The translations under genes and the position numbers were made by a program. Under the pieces are notes generated by a model. It was not told where the DNA came from. It did not search any database and worked only from the letters and a program-made list of their open reading frames with translations. This document shows positions 1-8,491 of a stretch of DNA of 64,000 nt, piece by piece. Source of the stretch: Dysgonomonas sp. BGC7 (GTDB lineage: Bacteria; Bacteroidota; Bacteroidia; Bacteroidales; Dysgonomonadaceae); NCBI RefSeq assembly GCF_001261735.1, contig NZ_CVRP01000014.1:1-64000 (forward strand). The letters run 5' to 3'. Each line of letters starts with the position of its first letter. The first letter of the stretch is position 1.

Positions 1-594
1 CCTGAAATGTTCGGTGCTGAAACAATACTAATGAACAGGGCTGAAACAAAAGAAGTATTTGACAATACGGTATTACTGATCAACAATTTCAAGCATTACT
101 TCCGAAAGTTTGACCAGCCGATTTATGAAAATCCTTCTCCGGGAAATAAAGCAGGGGGAATAACAACTCTTGAAGACAAATCTTTGGGTTGTACTCAGAA
201 AGGAGGAAACTCGGAGGTAGTGGATGTGTTAGATTACGGACAGCCGGTTACCAAACATGGGCTGAATCTGCTGAATGCTCCCGGAAACGACCTTGTGGCG
301 GCTTCGGCGCTGGCCATGTCGGGATGTCAGATTGTACTTTTTACCACAGGTAGGGGAACTCCATTCGGAGCATTTGTACCTACAATGAAGATATCCACAA
401 ACAGTAAACTATACAATTTCAAGCAAAACTGGATCGATTTCAATGCCGGATCTCTGCTCGAAGGAAAAAGTATGCAGACGATTCTGGACGAATTCATCAA
501 CTTTACGGTCGACGTATGCAACGGTAAACATCTGAAACACGAGGAGACAGGATTTAAAGAAATTGCTATATTCAAATCAGGGGTAACGCTATAA
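1..594 (+). CDS. uxaA: Altronate dehydratase, C-terminal part (5'-truncated by window edge)
   Basis: The reading frame is open from base 1, so this is the last 197 residues of a longer protein. It matches the C-terminal SAF-family catalytic region of UxaA, which dehydrates D-altronate to 2-keto-3-deoxygluconate in cytoplasmic uronate catabolism. Visible family traits are the NPSPGNKAGGITTLEDKSLG stretch near residue 43, the GCTQKGG segment, and the SGCQIVLFTTGRGTPFG region typical of the altronate/galactarate dehydratase C-terminus. No signal peptide can be judged because the N-terminus is missing. It is followed after 57 nt by a membrane acyltransferase gene on the same strand. Family assignment is firm; altronate rather than a related hexarate as substrate is inferred from similarity. 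Confidence 0.85.
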   Translation, partial: PEMFGAETILMNRAETKEVFDNTVLLINNFKHYFRKFDQPIYENPSPGNKAGGITTLEDKSLGCTQKGGNSEVVDVLDYGQPVTKHGLNLLNAPGNDLVAASALAMSGCQIVLFTTGRGTPFGAFVPTMKISTNSKLYNFKQNWIDFNAGSLLEGKSMQTILDEFINFTVDVCNGKHLKHEETGFKEIAIFKSGVTL

Positions 595-612
595 GAAAGA
601 AAAAAGAAGAAT

Positions 613-620
613 TATATTTG
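613..620 (+). promoter_or_regulatory. Possible -7 element (TATATTTG)
   Basis: An exact match to the Bacteroidota -7 consensus TAnnTTTG lies 32 nt before the start of the acyltransferase gene, but no convincing TTTG -33 box is seen at the right distance. It could give this gene transcription independent of uxaA. Confidence 0.25.
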
Positions 621-651
621 TTGTATAATGTAACCTAATAAAAATCGTAAA

Positions 652-1776
652 ATGCAAACCGAAGTAAAGATCTCTTCTAAGAGACTCGACTCTTTAGATG
701 CCCTACGAGGTTTTGACATGGCCTTTATAATGGGTATTCCTGCAATTATAGCCTGTTTGGAACAACTATTCGGAGGGGCAGCACTAGGGTGGTTGTCTGA
801 ACAAATGCACCATGCCAAATGGGATGGATTGAGAATAATGGACTTGGTGTTTCCTACGTTTCTTTTCATTGCAGGATGCTCTTTTCCACTATCGCTAATA
901 AAAAGAAGAGAAAAGAAACAATCAGATAGTCAAATATACAAACACATATTCACAAGGGTATTCTGGATGATACTACTCGGATGTGTATATAACGGCCTTC
1001 TCAAATTCGACTTCGAACATATGCGATATGCAAGCGTATTGGCGCGAATAGGAATAGCATGGATGTTTGCTTCGCTGATTTATATGCACGTGTCTAACAG
1101 GAAACTGATAGTAGCTCTTCCTTTTATTATACTTGCCATTTACAGCCTTGTTATAGGAAATGTGTATGCTCCCGACGCCGAAGTGGGTCTTAATATATAT
1201 ACGCCCGAAGCCTCTATTGTAGGCTGGGTAGACAGGATGCTTCTTCCCGGCAGACTATTACGCTCCGGGATTTTTGATCCGGAGGGAATAATGTCTACCA
1301 TTCCTGCTATATCCACTGCGCTATTGGGAATGTTAGCAGGTGATATATTACAAAACGACAAATATAATCCGAACAAAAAGGTTTGTATATTCTCGTTGCT
1401 TGGAACAAGCTTCATAATTGCCGGAGTAGTTCTGAGCATTTGGGAGCCTATAAACAAAGCTTTGTGGTCTAGTTCATTCACTCTTGTTTCAGCAGGAATC
1501 AGCTTACTTATGCTGACATTATTTTACTGGATTATTGATATTAAGAATATAAAAAAAGGATTTTCCTTTTTCAAAATAATAGGCATGAACTCGCTTGTCA
1601 TCTATCTGGGGCAGCAAATAATTTCCTTTAAAGGCATATCGTCTTATTTCTTCAATGGTCTGGCATCTTTGTTTAGTGAAAATATAGGCAATCTGATACT
1701 AAGTTGTGGTTATGTTGCAGTGTGTTGGCTGTTTCTATATTTCTTATATAAGAAGAATGTATTTCTGAAAATATAA
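652..1776 (+). CDS. DUF5009/HGSNAT-like multipass membrane acyltransferase
   Basis: A 374-residue polytopic membrane protein with about ten hydrophobic segments. The N-terminal motif SLDALRGFDMAFI, followed by HHAKWDGLRIMDLVFPTFLF, is characteristic of the DUF5009 / heparan-alpha-glucosaminide N-acetyltransferase (HGSNAT, also called NagX) family. The conserved His in this loop is the proposed acetyl acceptor in the human enzyme. By family knowledge it would transfer an acyl group, probably acetyl, across the inner membrane to an amino sugar or other glycan; the acceptor cannot be read from sequence. It ends next to a convergent terminator facing the PUL. The ATG at 652 gives a proper DALRGFD N-terminus. 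Function beyond the family level is uncertain. Confidence 0.8.
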   Translation: MQTEVKISSKRLDSLDALRGFDMAFIMGIPAIIACLEQLFGGAALGWLSEQMHHAKWDGLRIMDLVFPTFLFIAGCSFPLSLIKRREKKQSDSQIYKHIFTRVFWMILLGCVYNGLLKFDFEHMRYASVLARIGIAWMFASLIYMHVSNRKLIVALPFIILAIYSLVIGNVYAPDAEVGLNIYTPEASIVGWVDRMLLPGRLLRSGIFDPEGIMSTIPAISTALLGMLAGDILQNDKYNPNKKVCIFSLLGTSFIIAGVVLSIWEPINKALWSSSFTLVSAGISLLMLTLFYWIIDIKNIKKGFSFFKIIGMNSLVIYLGQQIISFKGISSYFFNGLASLFSENIGNLILSCGYVAVCWLFLYFLYKKNVFLKI

Positions 1777-1826
1777 TTTTAGCATCGGTAACTAAGTACT
1801 CATAAATAGCTAAGCTCTAAAATACA

Positions 1827-1862
1827 AAGAGGCAGAACCAACTAATATCGGTTTTGCCTCTT
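1827..1862. terminator. Bidirectional terminator hairpin
   Basis: A 13-bp inverted repeat with one G-T mismatch (AAGAGGCAGAACC paired with GGTTTTGCCTCTT) and a 10-nt loop lies between two convergent genes. It probably ends transcription both of the acyltransferase gene and of the PUL. Confidence 0.75.
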
Positions 1863-1884
1863 GTTGCAGATAACCCGGAACCCC

Positions 1885-3393
1885 TTAAAATTGCATTATC
1901 GCCCGAGCCCTACCCCATGTATCGTATTTGAATTTTGAATTCTGTAAAATCCCTGTCTGAAAATGTACAGACCATACTTTTTGGTTATCTATCTCTGTAG
2001 AAGCCCAATACTGTCCTGTCAGGTTCAATATAACGCCACCTGCATTTGTTAGCTTTGTATTAAATTCAGTACGAGCAGCAATAGCCGCAGTAGAATTAAG
2101 ATTAGGCATTGCCCCTCCATCTATCCACGAAGTTTCTATATCGGCATATGCAATACCGCTGATAGCTGCATACAGAGATCTCAATTCATTCTTAGAAGGT
2201 ATATACCACTGTCCATTCACATCACTTTCGTTCATTTCGCTATACAACCAATGAAAGACTGCGTAATCTGTAGAGAAATTAGAAGCAGATTTTCGCACAT
2301 TAATAAGGCTATGTGTTGCACTTTTTCCATCATCAATATCCCTTATCAAAGCTACACCATCAGTAGATTCGTCCTTAGGTGAAGTTCCCCATCTGTTTTG
2401 CTTTTCGGTTAAGGAAACCACCTTACCGTTTTTTCCTCCATTATAGACTTCAAAAACAATACCCTGAGGAGTTCCTGTGAAAGGATAGACATCTCCGACA
2501 CTATAATTATGTTCGGGTAAAGGATCTCCTGTAAGAGTAATTTTCCACTTCGACACTTTACCTCCCGTAAGGGTAGTTGCAGTTTCAGTACTGTAATTAA
2601 AGTTTATTTCTTTGCCAGTAGTTTCTTGTATAAAAGAAAATATTTCCTTTCCCACACCTATTGTCTGAGCCGGTACTAATGCCCGATATGTATAAGTAGA
2701 AGCAGATGTTTCTTTTTCGACACGAAGCATTGCAATATCCTGCGTTGCAGAGACAACAGATGTTGCAGAAGAATTTACCAAATTAACATTTGCAGAAGAA
2801 GAACAGTTGCGTAGTATTACTGTTAAAGAGTTGTCAAAAGCCACCATATTTGCACCTTTAACAATTTCCACCTGTACAAGAGACAAGGCATGAGAAAATT
2901 GTAGATTAACAGTAGTTTTCATTTGATTTTCGGCTTTAGCTAAAATCAAATCACTATCATTATATATGCTTTCATCTTTTTGGTTATTGTCTACGGTAAA
3001 TATCATATTTACAGGATCAGCACCTGACACATATGGATAATAAGCATAAAAAGTAAGAGTAGAACCATCGACTGGTGAATATATCTTATCACCATCTAAT
3101 GTCCATTCTCCGGCATTATAAGTCAATTTCCGATTGTCTTCATAATTACCGGACGACTTCAAGGATTCACCACTTTTAATGATAAACACTCCTATTTCGT
3201 CTCCATCTTCAAATTTACTTTTAAAATCAGTACCAGTAGATACTTTTGTTTGATTATCAAAGCTCATTGAAAAGTTAATTTCACCTTTCGATTCGAGGCT
3301 CTTTTCTTCTCCGGCTGAAAAATCATCCTCGTTACCGCAAGAAGCAAAACCTAAGAAGAGTAATCCTATTAATAATAATCGTATTGATTTCAT
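1885..3393 (-). CDS. Fimbrillin-like lipoprotein with Lcl_C/DUF1566-type C-terminus (copy 2)
   Basis: A 502-residue exported lipoprotein, with signal peptide MKSIRLLLIGLLFLGFASC whose lipobox ends FASC. Residues of about 20-300 show the fimbrillin (Mfa-like_1) pattern: a stretch containing GDEIGVF, then STLTFYAYYPY, then beta-rich sequence. The last ~190 residues resemble the Lcl_C/DUF1566 fold: QWYIPSKNELRSLY, then GQYWASTE, a WSVHFQTG motif and a final RARAIMQF. The start at 3393 is chosen because it directly begins the signal peptide and avoids overlap with the upstream gene; an upstream ATG at 3414 is possible. It is a tandem paralogue of the preceding gene, nearly collinear in the C-terminal half and divergent in the N-terminal half. 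As the last gene of the PUL it is probably a surface adhesin or glycan-binding protein; its function is inferred. Confidence 0.8.
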   Translation of the reverse strand: MKSIRLLLIGLLFLGFASCGNEDDFSAGEEKSLESKGEINFSMSFDNQTKVSTGTDFKSKFEDGDEIGVFIIKSGESLKSSGNYEDNRKLTYNAGEWTLDGDKIYSPVDGSTLTFYAYYPYVSGADPVNMIFTVDNNQKDESIYNDSDLILAKAENQMKTTVNLQFSHALSLVQVEIVKGANMVAFDNSLTVILRNCSSSANVNLVNSSATSVVSATQDIAMLRVEKETSASTYTYRALVPAQTIGVGKEIFSFIQETTGKEINFNYSTETATTLTGGKVSKWKITLTGDPLPEHNYSVGDVYPFTGTPQGIVFEVYNGGKNGKVVSLTEKQNRWGTSPKDESTDGVALIRDIDDGKSATHSLINVRKSASNFSTDYAVFHWLYSEMNESDVNGQWYIPSKNELRSLYAAISGIAYADIETSWIDGGAMPNLNSTAAIAARTEFNTKLTNAGGVILNLTGQYWASTEIDNQKVWSVHFQTGILQNSKFKYDTWGRARAIMQF

Positions 3394-3421
3394 ATATTTG
3401 TATTTTATTTTCATGAAGTAA

Positions 3422-4957
3422 TTAGAATGCCAGGATAGGACGAAGTCTTCCGTAGGCATCTCCTTTCGATTTTGAGTTTTGCAATACGCTCGTCTGAAAA
3501 TGTACCGACCAGACTACATTACTGCTTATTTCTGTTACTGCCCAATATTGTCCATAGAAATTGAAAGCTGTTCCTCCTGCATTTGTGACCTTGGTATTGA
3601 ATGCCGTACGGGAATTCTGGCTAGCGGTTGAATCGAATCCCGGCATAGCAGCACCATCCGTCCAGCTATTCTCAATCTCAGCATAAGTCAATCCGCTAAT
3701 TGCTGCATAGAGCTCTTTCAATTCGTTTTTAGACGGAACATACCATGCTCCATTCTCATCAGCACCATTAAGGCTATTATATAGCCAATAGAAAACAGTA
3801 TAATCATTTGCAAAATTTGCTGCGTTTTTACGCTTCGCTATCAAATTCTTAGTCGCATCTTTTCCATTGTCTGCATCTCTGATGAGCAATACACCATCAG
3901 CCGATTCATCTTTTGTATTATCTCCCCATCTGGCCTGCTTTTCCTGTAGAGAAACAACCTTGCCATTTTTTCCTCCGTTACTAATTTCGTAAACTATACC
4001 TGTAGGTGTTCCTTCTTTAGGATAAACATCGCCCACACTATACTTTGCTACAACGACAGGCTTACCGTTTCCGAGAGTAGGATCATCGCCTGTACCAAGC
4101 CAATCAGAAATACTTCCTTCCGAAATCTCGATCTGGCTGGTGCCCACTGTAACATCGAACGAATATATTTTCCCTTCGGTAAAAGAGACAGGAACAGTTG
4201 TCTTCCACTCGAAAGAGGTATTATTAGACAAAACAAATTCAAGATTATATAACACATCTGATTCGGGCAACACAATAGCCTGAGAAACTGTTCCATCTGG
4301 TGCTGTCGATGCTGTTATAATTTCTTTTGTCCGAATATTACTCATCCGCCCTGTAGCCAAATTAAAATCGGCAGCAGTATTCAACCCGTTTATATTGACT
4401 TTCATATTGTTTAGGCTGGATGCAGGTAAACCCTGTCCGACAGAAATATTAAATATGAGTTTAGTCAGCTTATGCGAAAAATTGAGATCGACAGATGTAA
4501 CTCCGTTATTTATATCTAAGGCATTGTTGCTGTACAAAAGATCTATTTTGGATTGTTGACTCTGGTCTTTAAGATTAACATCGTATAGAAAATTACTTAC
4601 TTCTTTGTAAGGATAATATGCTACAAAGTCAACATTTTTGCTTTCATCAGCAGGATAATATATAGGATCTGCTACAGGAGATAATCTACCGGACGCATCC
4701 GCTGTATATTGAGAATTACGGGCATTATTTACAACAAGAGTAGTACCGCTTCTCATCATATAGACTCCTATTTCATCACCCGAAGTCCATAATCCATCTG
4801 CTGTTTTCAGTTTCGACATTTCTGATATAGAAGCATCAAACTGTACAGCGCTTCCTACTTTGTGACTGTCGCTATTATCGTCATCATCGCTACAAGCGAT
4901 TAATCCAAACAGTAATAATCCGGTTAGTATTAAATGTATTTTTTTCATGCTTTTCAT
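3422..4957 (-). CDS. Fimbrillin-like lipoprotein with Lcl_C/DUF1566-type C-terminus (copy 1)
   Basis: A 511-residue lipoprotein. The lipobox GLIAC is followed by an Asp-rich run, a typical export context for surface lipoproteins in Bacteroidota. The N-terminal half carries the fimbrillin signature (GDEIGVYMMRSG, then a DFVAYYPY motif). The C-terminal half carries the Lcl_C-like block (AWYVPSKNELKELY, GQYWAVTE, WSVHFQT, final RLRPILAF). Either ATG at 4957 or 4948 begins a good signal peptide. It lies 58 nt downstream of the GH16-reductase gene and 28 nt before its paralogue, so both are probably transcribed with the PUL. Fimbrillins polymerise into type V pili after N-terminal processing; the presence of a C-terminal Lcl_C-like domain suggests a tip or stand-alone binding protein rather than a stalk subunit. 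This role is inference. Confidence 0.8.
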   Translation of the reverse strand: MKSMKKIHLILTGLLLFGLIACSDDDDNSDSHKVGSAVQFDASISEMSKLKTADGLWTSGDEIGVYMMRSGTTLVVNNARNSQYTADASGRLSPVADPIYYPADESKNVDFVAYYPYKEVSNFLYDVNLKDQSQQSKIDLLYSNNALDINNGVTSVDLNFSHKLTKLIFNISVGQGLPASSLNNMKVNINGLNTAADFNLATGRMSNIRTKEIITASTAPDGTVSQAIVLPESDVLYNLEFVLSNNTSFEWKTTVPVSFTEGKIYSFDVTVGTSQIEISEGSISDWLGTGDDPTLGNGKPVVVAKYSVGDVYPKEGTPTGIVYEISNGGKNGKVVSLQEKQARWGDNTKDESADGVLLIRDADNGKDATKNLIAKRKNAANFANDYTVFYWLYNSLNGADENGAWYVPSKNELKELYAAISGLTYAEIENSWTDGAAMPGFDSTASQNSRTAFNTKVTNAGGTAFNFYGQYWAVTEISSNVVWSVHFQTSVLQNSKSKGDAYGRLRPILAF

Positions 4958-5015
4958 ATTTATGTTATTTTCATTACTTGCTAAAAGAAGGCATTTGTTT
5001 TATTCTTTAGCTACT

Positions 5016-6656
5016 TCATTCCCATTCCGGAAATTGTGTCTTATTCAGGTCAAGATCTGAAATCTGCTTCATATCAGCAGCATCAAGCTCAAAGTCAAAC
5101 ACATCTAAGTTTTCAGACATGTAAGCTAAATTTGATGTACGGGGAACAGTAATTATACCTCGCTGAATAATCCATCTTATAGCTATCTGAGCATTACTTT
5201 TATTATACTTTTTACCAATGGCTGTAAGAATAGGATTATTGAAAATATCGCCACGACCACCGACCAACGGAGACCATGCTTCCATCTGTATTCCCATATT
5301 ATTTAAATCTCTTTGGGCTGCAAACTGCTGAAAAAGGACATGAGTCTCTATTTGATTCACCGCTGGTTTTACTTTTGCATAAGACAATAATTCTTTAAGT
5401 TGATCGGTATCGAAATTACTAACCCCAATCGCTTTTATCTTACCCTCATTGTAAAACTCTTCCATCGCTTTCCACGATCCTTTTATATCTTTATGTGGTC
5501 TTGGTCGATGAATCAGATACAGGTCTATGTAATCTGTTCCAAGTTTTCGTAAAGATGCTTCAAAGCCTTTTTTAGCCGCTTCATATCCCATATCATCTAC
5601 CCATAGCTTTGTGGTAATGAAAAGATCTTTACGTTCAATTCCACTTTTTTTGATTCCCTCACCAACTTCTTCTTCATTAGCGTATATATTGGCGGTATCA
5701 ATCATTCGGTATCCTAATGAAATTGCATTTGCAACACTATTACGGGCTTCAGATCCATTAAGAGCGTGTGTTCCAAAACCGAGTGCAGGCATTTGCACTC
5801 CATTGTTGAGTGTAATCATCGGAACAGATCTTTTTTGATAAACTCTTACATAATCAACCTCATATGTAGCAGGCAGAGCTGTTTCATCTACACCTTTCAT
5901 TCCACCCCAATCTCCTCCCCAAGCCAAATTCAGCTTAAGATAGAATGGCTTATCGAACGGCCACATTGTTTTATCTCCGGCTTTATTATTGTGATAAATG
6001 AAATGTGCTTTACCATCAACATAGCCTTTAATATAATCAGGTGTCCATTCCAGTCCATATATATGAAATTCAGATTCGGCTGTAGGAACATATTGTTCTC
6101 CGGTTTTGTGAGTTCCTTTTTTATGGTTATACGCAGCAGTATGAATAGCTGAAGATGTCCAGTTTGGACGAACTCCTACTTCTTCCATAATATCTATTTC
6201 TCCATCTTCAGGCCACGTTTTAAAATCTCGGGGGAGCATCCAGAAAGCAGGCCATGTTCCTTTTCCTACAGGTAGTTTAAGACGAGCTTCGAAATATCCG
6301 TAAGTCCAGCTTTGAAGAGTATTCAGGCGGGCGGATATAACCCCACGTCCTTTCTTTTTTGCAATAATTTTCAAAGTTCCATCAGAAACTATAGTGCAAG
6401 TATCTATGCCAGATACCCCTGCCACATAATGCTGAATTTCGTTATTTCCCCATCCATGATCTCCTGTTTCGTAACTCCAACGTGTTGTATTAGGCATTGC
6501 AGGTTTTCCATTGTCTGAAGAAAGATCGTTAAACTCTTCTTGCCAGATCAATGAGTATCCTTCAGGATTAAAACGATCAGACTTAAGAGATTCTTGCGCA
6601 CGGCTTATCCCCACAACTGAAATAAGGAAACAAAATAGAATAAAGCTCTTCTTCAT
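5016..6656 (-). CDS. Exported GH16 beta-glucanase fused to an aldo/keto reductase
   Basis: A 546-residue two-domain protein with a signal peptide (cleavage likely after SRA, residue 20). Residues about 30-276 are a GH16 endo-beta-glucanase (laminarinase/lichenase type) with the catalytic motif EIDIMEE: nucleophile E153, D155, acid/base E158. Supporting motifs are WTYGYFEARLKLP and the terminal YEVDYVRVYQ. From about residue 278 a full aldo/keto reductase follows, with the complete tetrad D320 (GYRMID), Y325, K350 (TTKLW) and H383 (LIHRP), plus GVSNF and the NADP-binding segment VPRTSN. GH16 normally ends at YVRVYQ, so the reductase is appended as a whole domain of normal length. Reading frame and codon use are continuous across the join. 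AKRs use NAD(P)H and are usually cytosolic, so an exported copy is odd. It sits in the PUL between GH2 and the fimbrillin-like genes. Domain calls are strong; the fused function is unknown. Confidence 0.9.
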   Translation of the reverse strand: MKKSFILFCFLISVVGISRAQESLKSDRFNPEGYSLIWQEEFNDLSSDNGKPAMPNTTRWSYETGDHGWGNNEIQHYVAGVSGIDTCTIVSDGTLKIIAKKKGRGVISARLNTLQSWTYGYFEARLKLPVGKGTWPAFWMLPRDFKTWPEDGEIDIMEEVGVRPNWTSSAIHTAAYNHKKGTHKTGEQYVPTAESEFHIYGLEWTPDYIKGYVDGKAHFIYHNNKAGDKTMWPFDKPFYLKLNLAWGGDWGGMKGVDETALPATYEVDYVRVYQKRSVPMITLNNGVQMPALGFGTHALNGSEARNSVANAISLGYRMIDTANIYANEEEVGEGIKKSGIERKDLFITTKLWVDDMGYEAAKKGFEASLRKLGTDYIDLYLIHRPRPHKDIKGSWKAMEEFYNEGKIKAIGVSNFDTDQLKELLSYAKVKPAVNQIETHVLFQQFAAQRDLNNMGIQMEAWSPLVGGRGDIFNNPILTAIGKKYNKSNAQIAIRWIIQRGIITVPRTSNLAYMSENLDVFDFELDAADMKQISDLDLNKTQFPEWE

Positions 6657-6672
6657 AACCTATACTGTTAAA

Positions 6673-8481
6673 TTACTTCGTTTTGTATTCTTCTTTTTTC
6701 TTATTATAAAAATCCTGCATTACAAAAAATGCTTTCTTTTTTATACCCCAATTAGATATAACACCTTTACGATTATAAAAATCCTGTATGCCGGGCAATT
6801 GGCGCCTTGGAGAACGAAAGTCTACTAATATCCAAGGAGAAAGACCGGAAAGCCCTTCTATTTTATCTAACATTTCAAGATTTTGTATATAAAGTTCCTC
6901 CTGATACTCTTCTGTCCATCGTTGTGTCTTAGGGCCGTGCATGCCTTGTAGAGCATCTCCTCCAAATTCACTGATAATTACCGGCTTGTTATACGGAACT
7001 TCCCATTTCATATCCTTACACGACTCGTTAGTACCTCTATACCAGCCTAAGTACTGATTGAAACTGACAACATCTACAAATTCATTCATATTGTCATCAA
7101 GCTTATTTATGTTGTTAGGAGCCTCAGTCACTTCCATAGCCATACTTATCAGCCTTGTATTATCCTGCTGACGGGCAAAAGATGAAAGCCTGCTCAGGAA
7201 TTTATCGCGAGCATCGCCATGTGGAGTTTCATTGGCAATAGACCAAATAATAACTGCTGCACGATTCTTGTCACGATAAATCATGTCACGTAATTGGTTT
7301 TGAGCATTCTGATATGTTTCTTCTCTATCGAAAGAGATCGTCCAGTAGACGGGTATCTCAGACCACACCATTAGCCCGAGACGTTCGGCTTCACGTACCA
7401 TATTTTCATTGTGAGGATAATGTGCCAGACGCACATAATTACAACCCATTTCTTTAGCCCAAGACAAGAGTGTTACAGCATGCTCTTTCGACCATGCACG
7501 TCCTTGATAGAAAGGAGCTTCTTCGTGAATACTGATTCCCCGTAAGAAAATATGCTGACCATTAAGAAGTATTTGCTTCTCTTTGGTTTCTATAGTTCGA
7601 AAACCAATCTTATCTGAAATATTCTCATTCTCAGAATGTAGTGCTACATCATACAATTTAGGGTTTTCGGGAGTCCATAAAACAGGCTTGGACTTTATTT
7701 CGAAAACCGCCTTTCCGTCAGTATCTGTAAGCAGCTTTTGCTTTATTTTCAGTTCGGGTATATCTATGGTGATTGTTTGCCCGGCAAGAGGATTATTCAA
7801 CTTAACCCATCCCGTGATTAAATTTGTCACACCTTTTGGCAACTGGATAAAATAATCTTCAAGATAGGTTTCAGGCAGCACAGATAACATTACCTCGCGA
7901 GTAATTCCTCCATAGTTCCACCAATCCATATTGACAGTAGGGACATTATCCTTATGGCGTTTGTTATCGACTTTTACAACTACAAAATTATTACCATTGG
8001 TTATTTCGTCAGTCACATCAAAATTGAAAGGAGTATAACCTCCTATGTGCTCTCCTACTTTTGTGCCGTTTACATATACCTTAGTGTCATAGTTTGCAGC
8101 TCCAAAATATAAGACATATTTTTTGCCGGCCTCTTTTGACACTTCAAAGTCTTTCTTGAACCAAACGGTACCTTCATAAAAGAAAAGCTGATCGTCTTTT
8201 GTATTCCAGTCGGATGGAATATCCATGATGGGTGAAGTGTCAAGATTATACTCTACCAATTCTTGCGGGTTCTGAGCTTTTCTGTTTTTGAAAAAGCCAT
8301 TTTTCAACACTTCGAGTCTATATCCATAATATCCATTTTCGAGAGGATCTACAACATAATTCCATTTGCCATTCAGGCTAATATTTTCGCGAGCATAGAT
8401 ATTGGACACCAACGGAATCTCTTTTGCAAAAGAAGTAGCTGCCAGTAATAGAGTAAATATTGTAAATAAAATTCTTTTCAT
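6673..8481 (-). CDS. Exported GH2 beta-glycosidase (beta-glucuronidase/beta-galactosidase type)
   Basis: A 602-residue protein with signal peptide (cleavage near TSFA). It has the GH2 order: sugar-binding jelly roll (SLNGKW to about 200), Ig-like domain (about 205-300), then a TIM barrel. The acid/base is E418 in IIWSIANETP and the nucleophile E505 in VIISEFGGDA. An N-R-K triad at 570-572 (FYNRKG) aligns with the NxK motif that contacts the carboxylate in bacterial beta-glucuronidases, so beta-glucuronidase is favoured over beta-galactosidase, though this triad also occurs in uncharacterised GH2 relatives. The start at 8481 begins the signal peptide and leaves 10 nt after the GH10 stop; a longer frame to 8541 would overlap that gene. 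It probably trims oligosaccharides in the periplasm. Confidence 0.88.
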   Translation of the reverse strand: MKRILFTIFTLLLAATSFAKEIPLVSNIYARENISLNGKWNYVVDPLENGYYGYRLEVLKNGFFKNRKAQNPQELVEYNLDTSPIMDIPSDWNTKDDQLFFYEGTVWFKKDFEVSKEAGKKYVLYFGAANYDTKVYVNGTKVGEHIGGYTPFNFDVTDEITNGNNFVVVKVDNKRHKDNVPTVNMDWWNYGGITREVMLSVLPETYLEDYFIQLPKGVTNLITGWVKLNNPLAGQTITIDIPELKIKQKLLTDTDGKAVFEIKSKPVLWTPENPKLYDVALHSENENISDKIGFRTIETKEKQILLNGQHIFLRGISIHEEAPFYQGRAWSKEHAVTLLSWAKEMGCNYVRLAHYPHNENMVREAERLGLMVWSEIPVYWTISFDREETYQNAQNQLRDMIYRDKNRAAVIIWSIANETPHGDARDKFLSRLSSFARQQDNTRLISMAMEVTEAPNNINKLDDNMNEFVDVVSFNQYLGWYRGTNESCKDMKWEVPYNKPVIISEFGGDALQGMHGPKTQRWTEEYQEELYIQNLEMLDKIEGLSGLSPWILVDFRSPRRQLPGIQDFYNRKGVISNWGIKKKAFFVMQDFYNKKKEEYKTK

Positions 8482-8491
8482 ATCTACACGT

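Noticed and set aside
5016-6656. GH16-AKR fusion as an artefact
   Set aside because: The frame is continuous, both domains are full length, and codon use does not change at the join; only read data could still overturn this.
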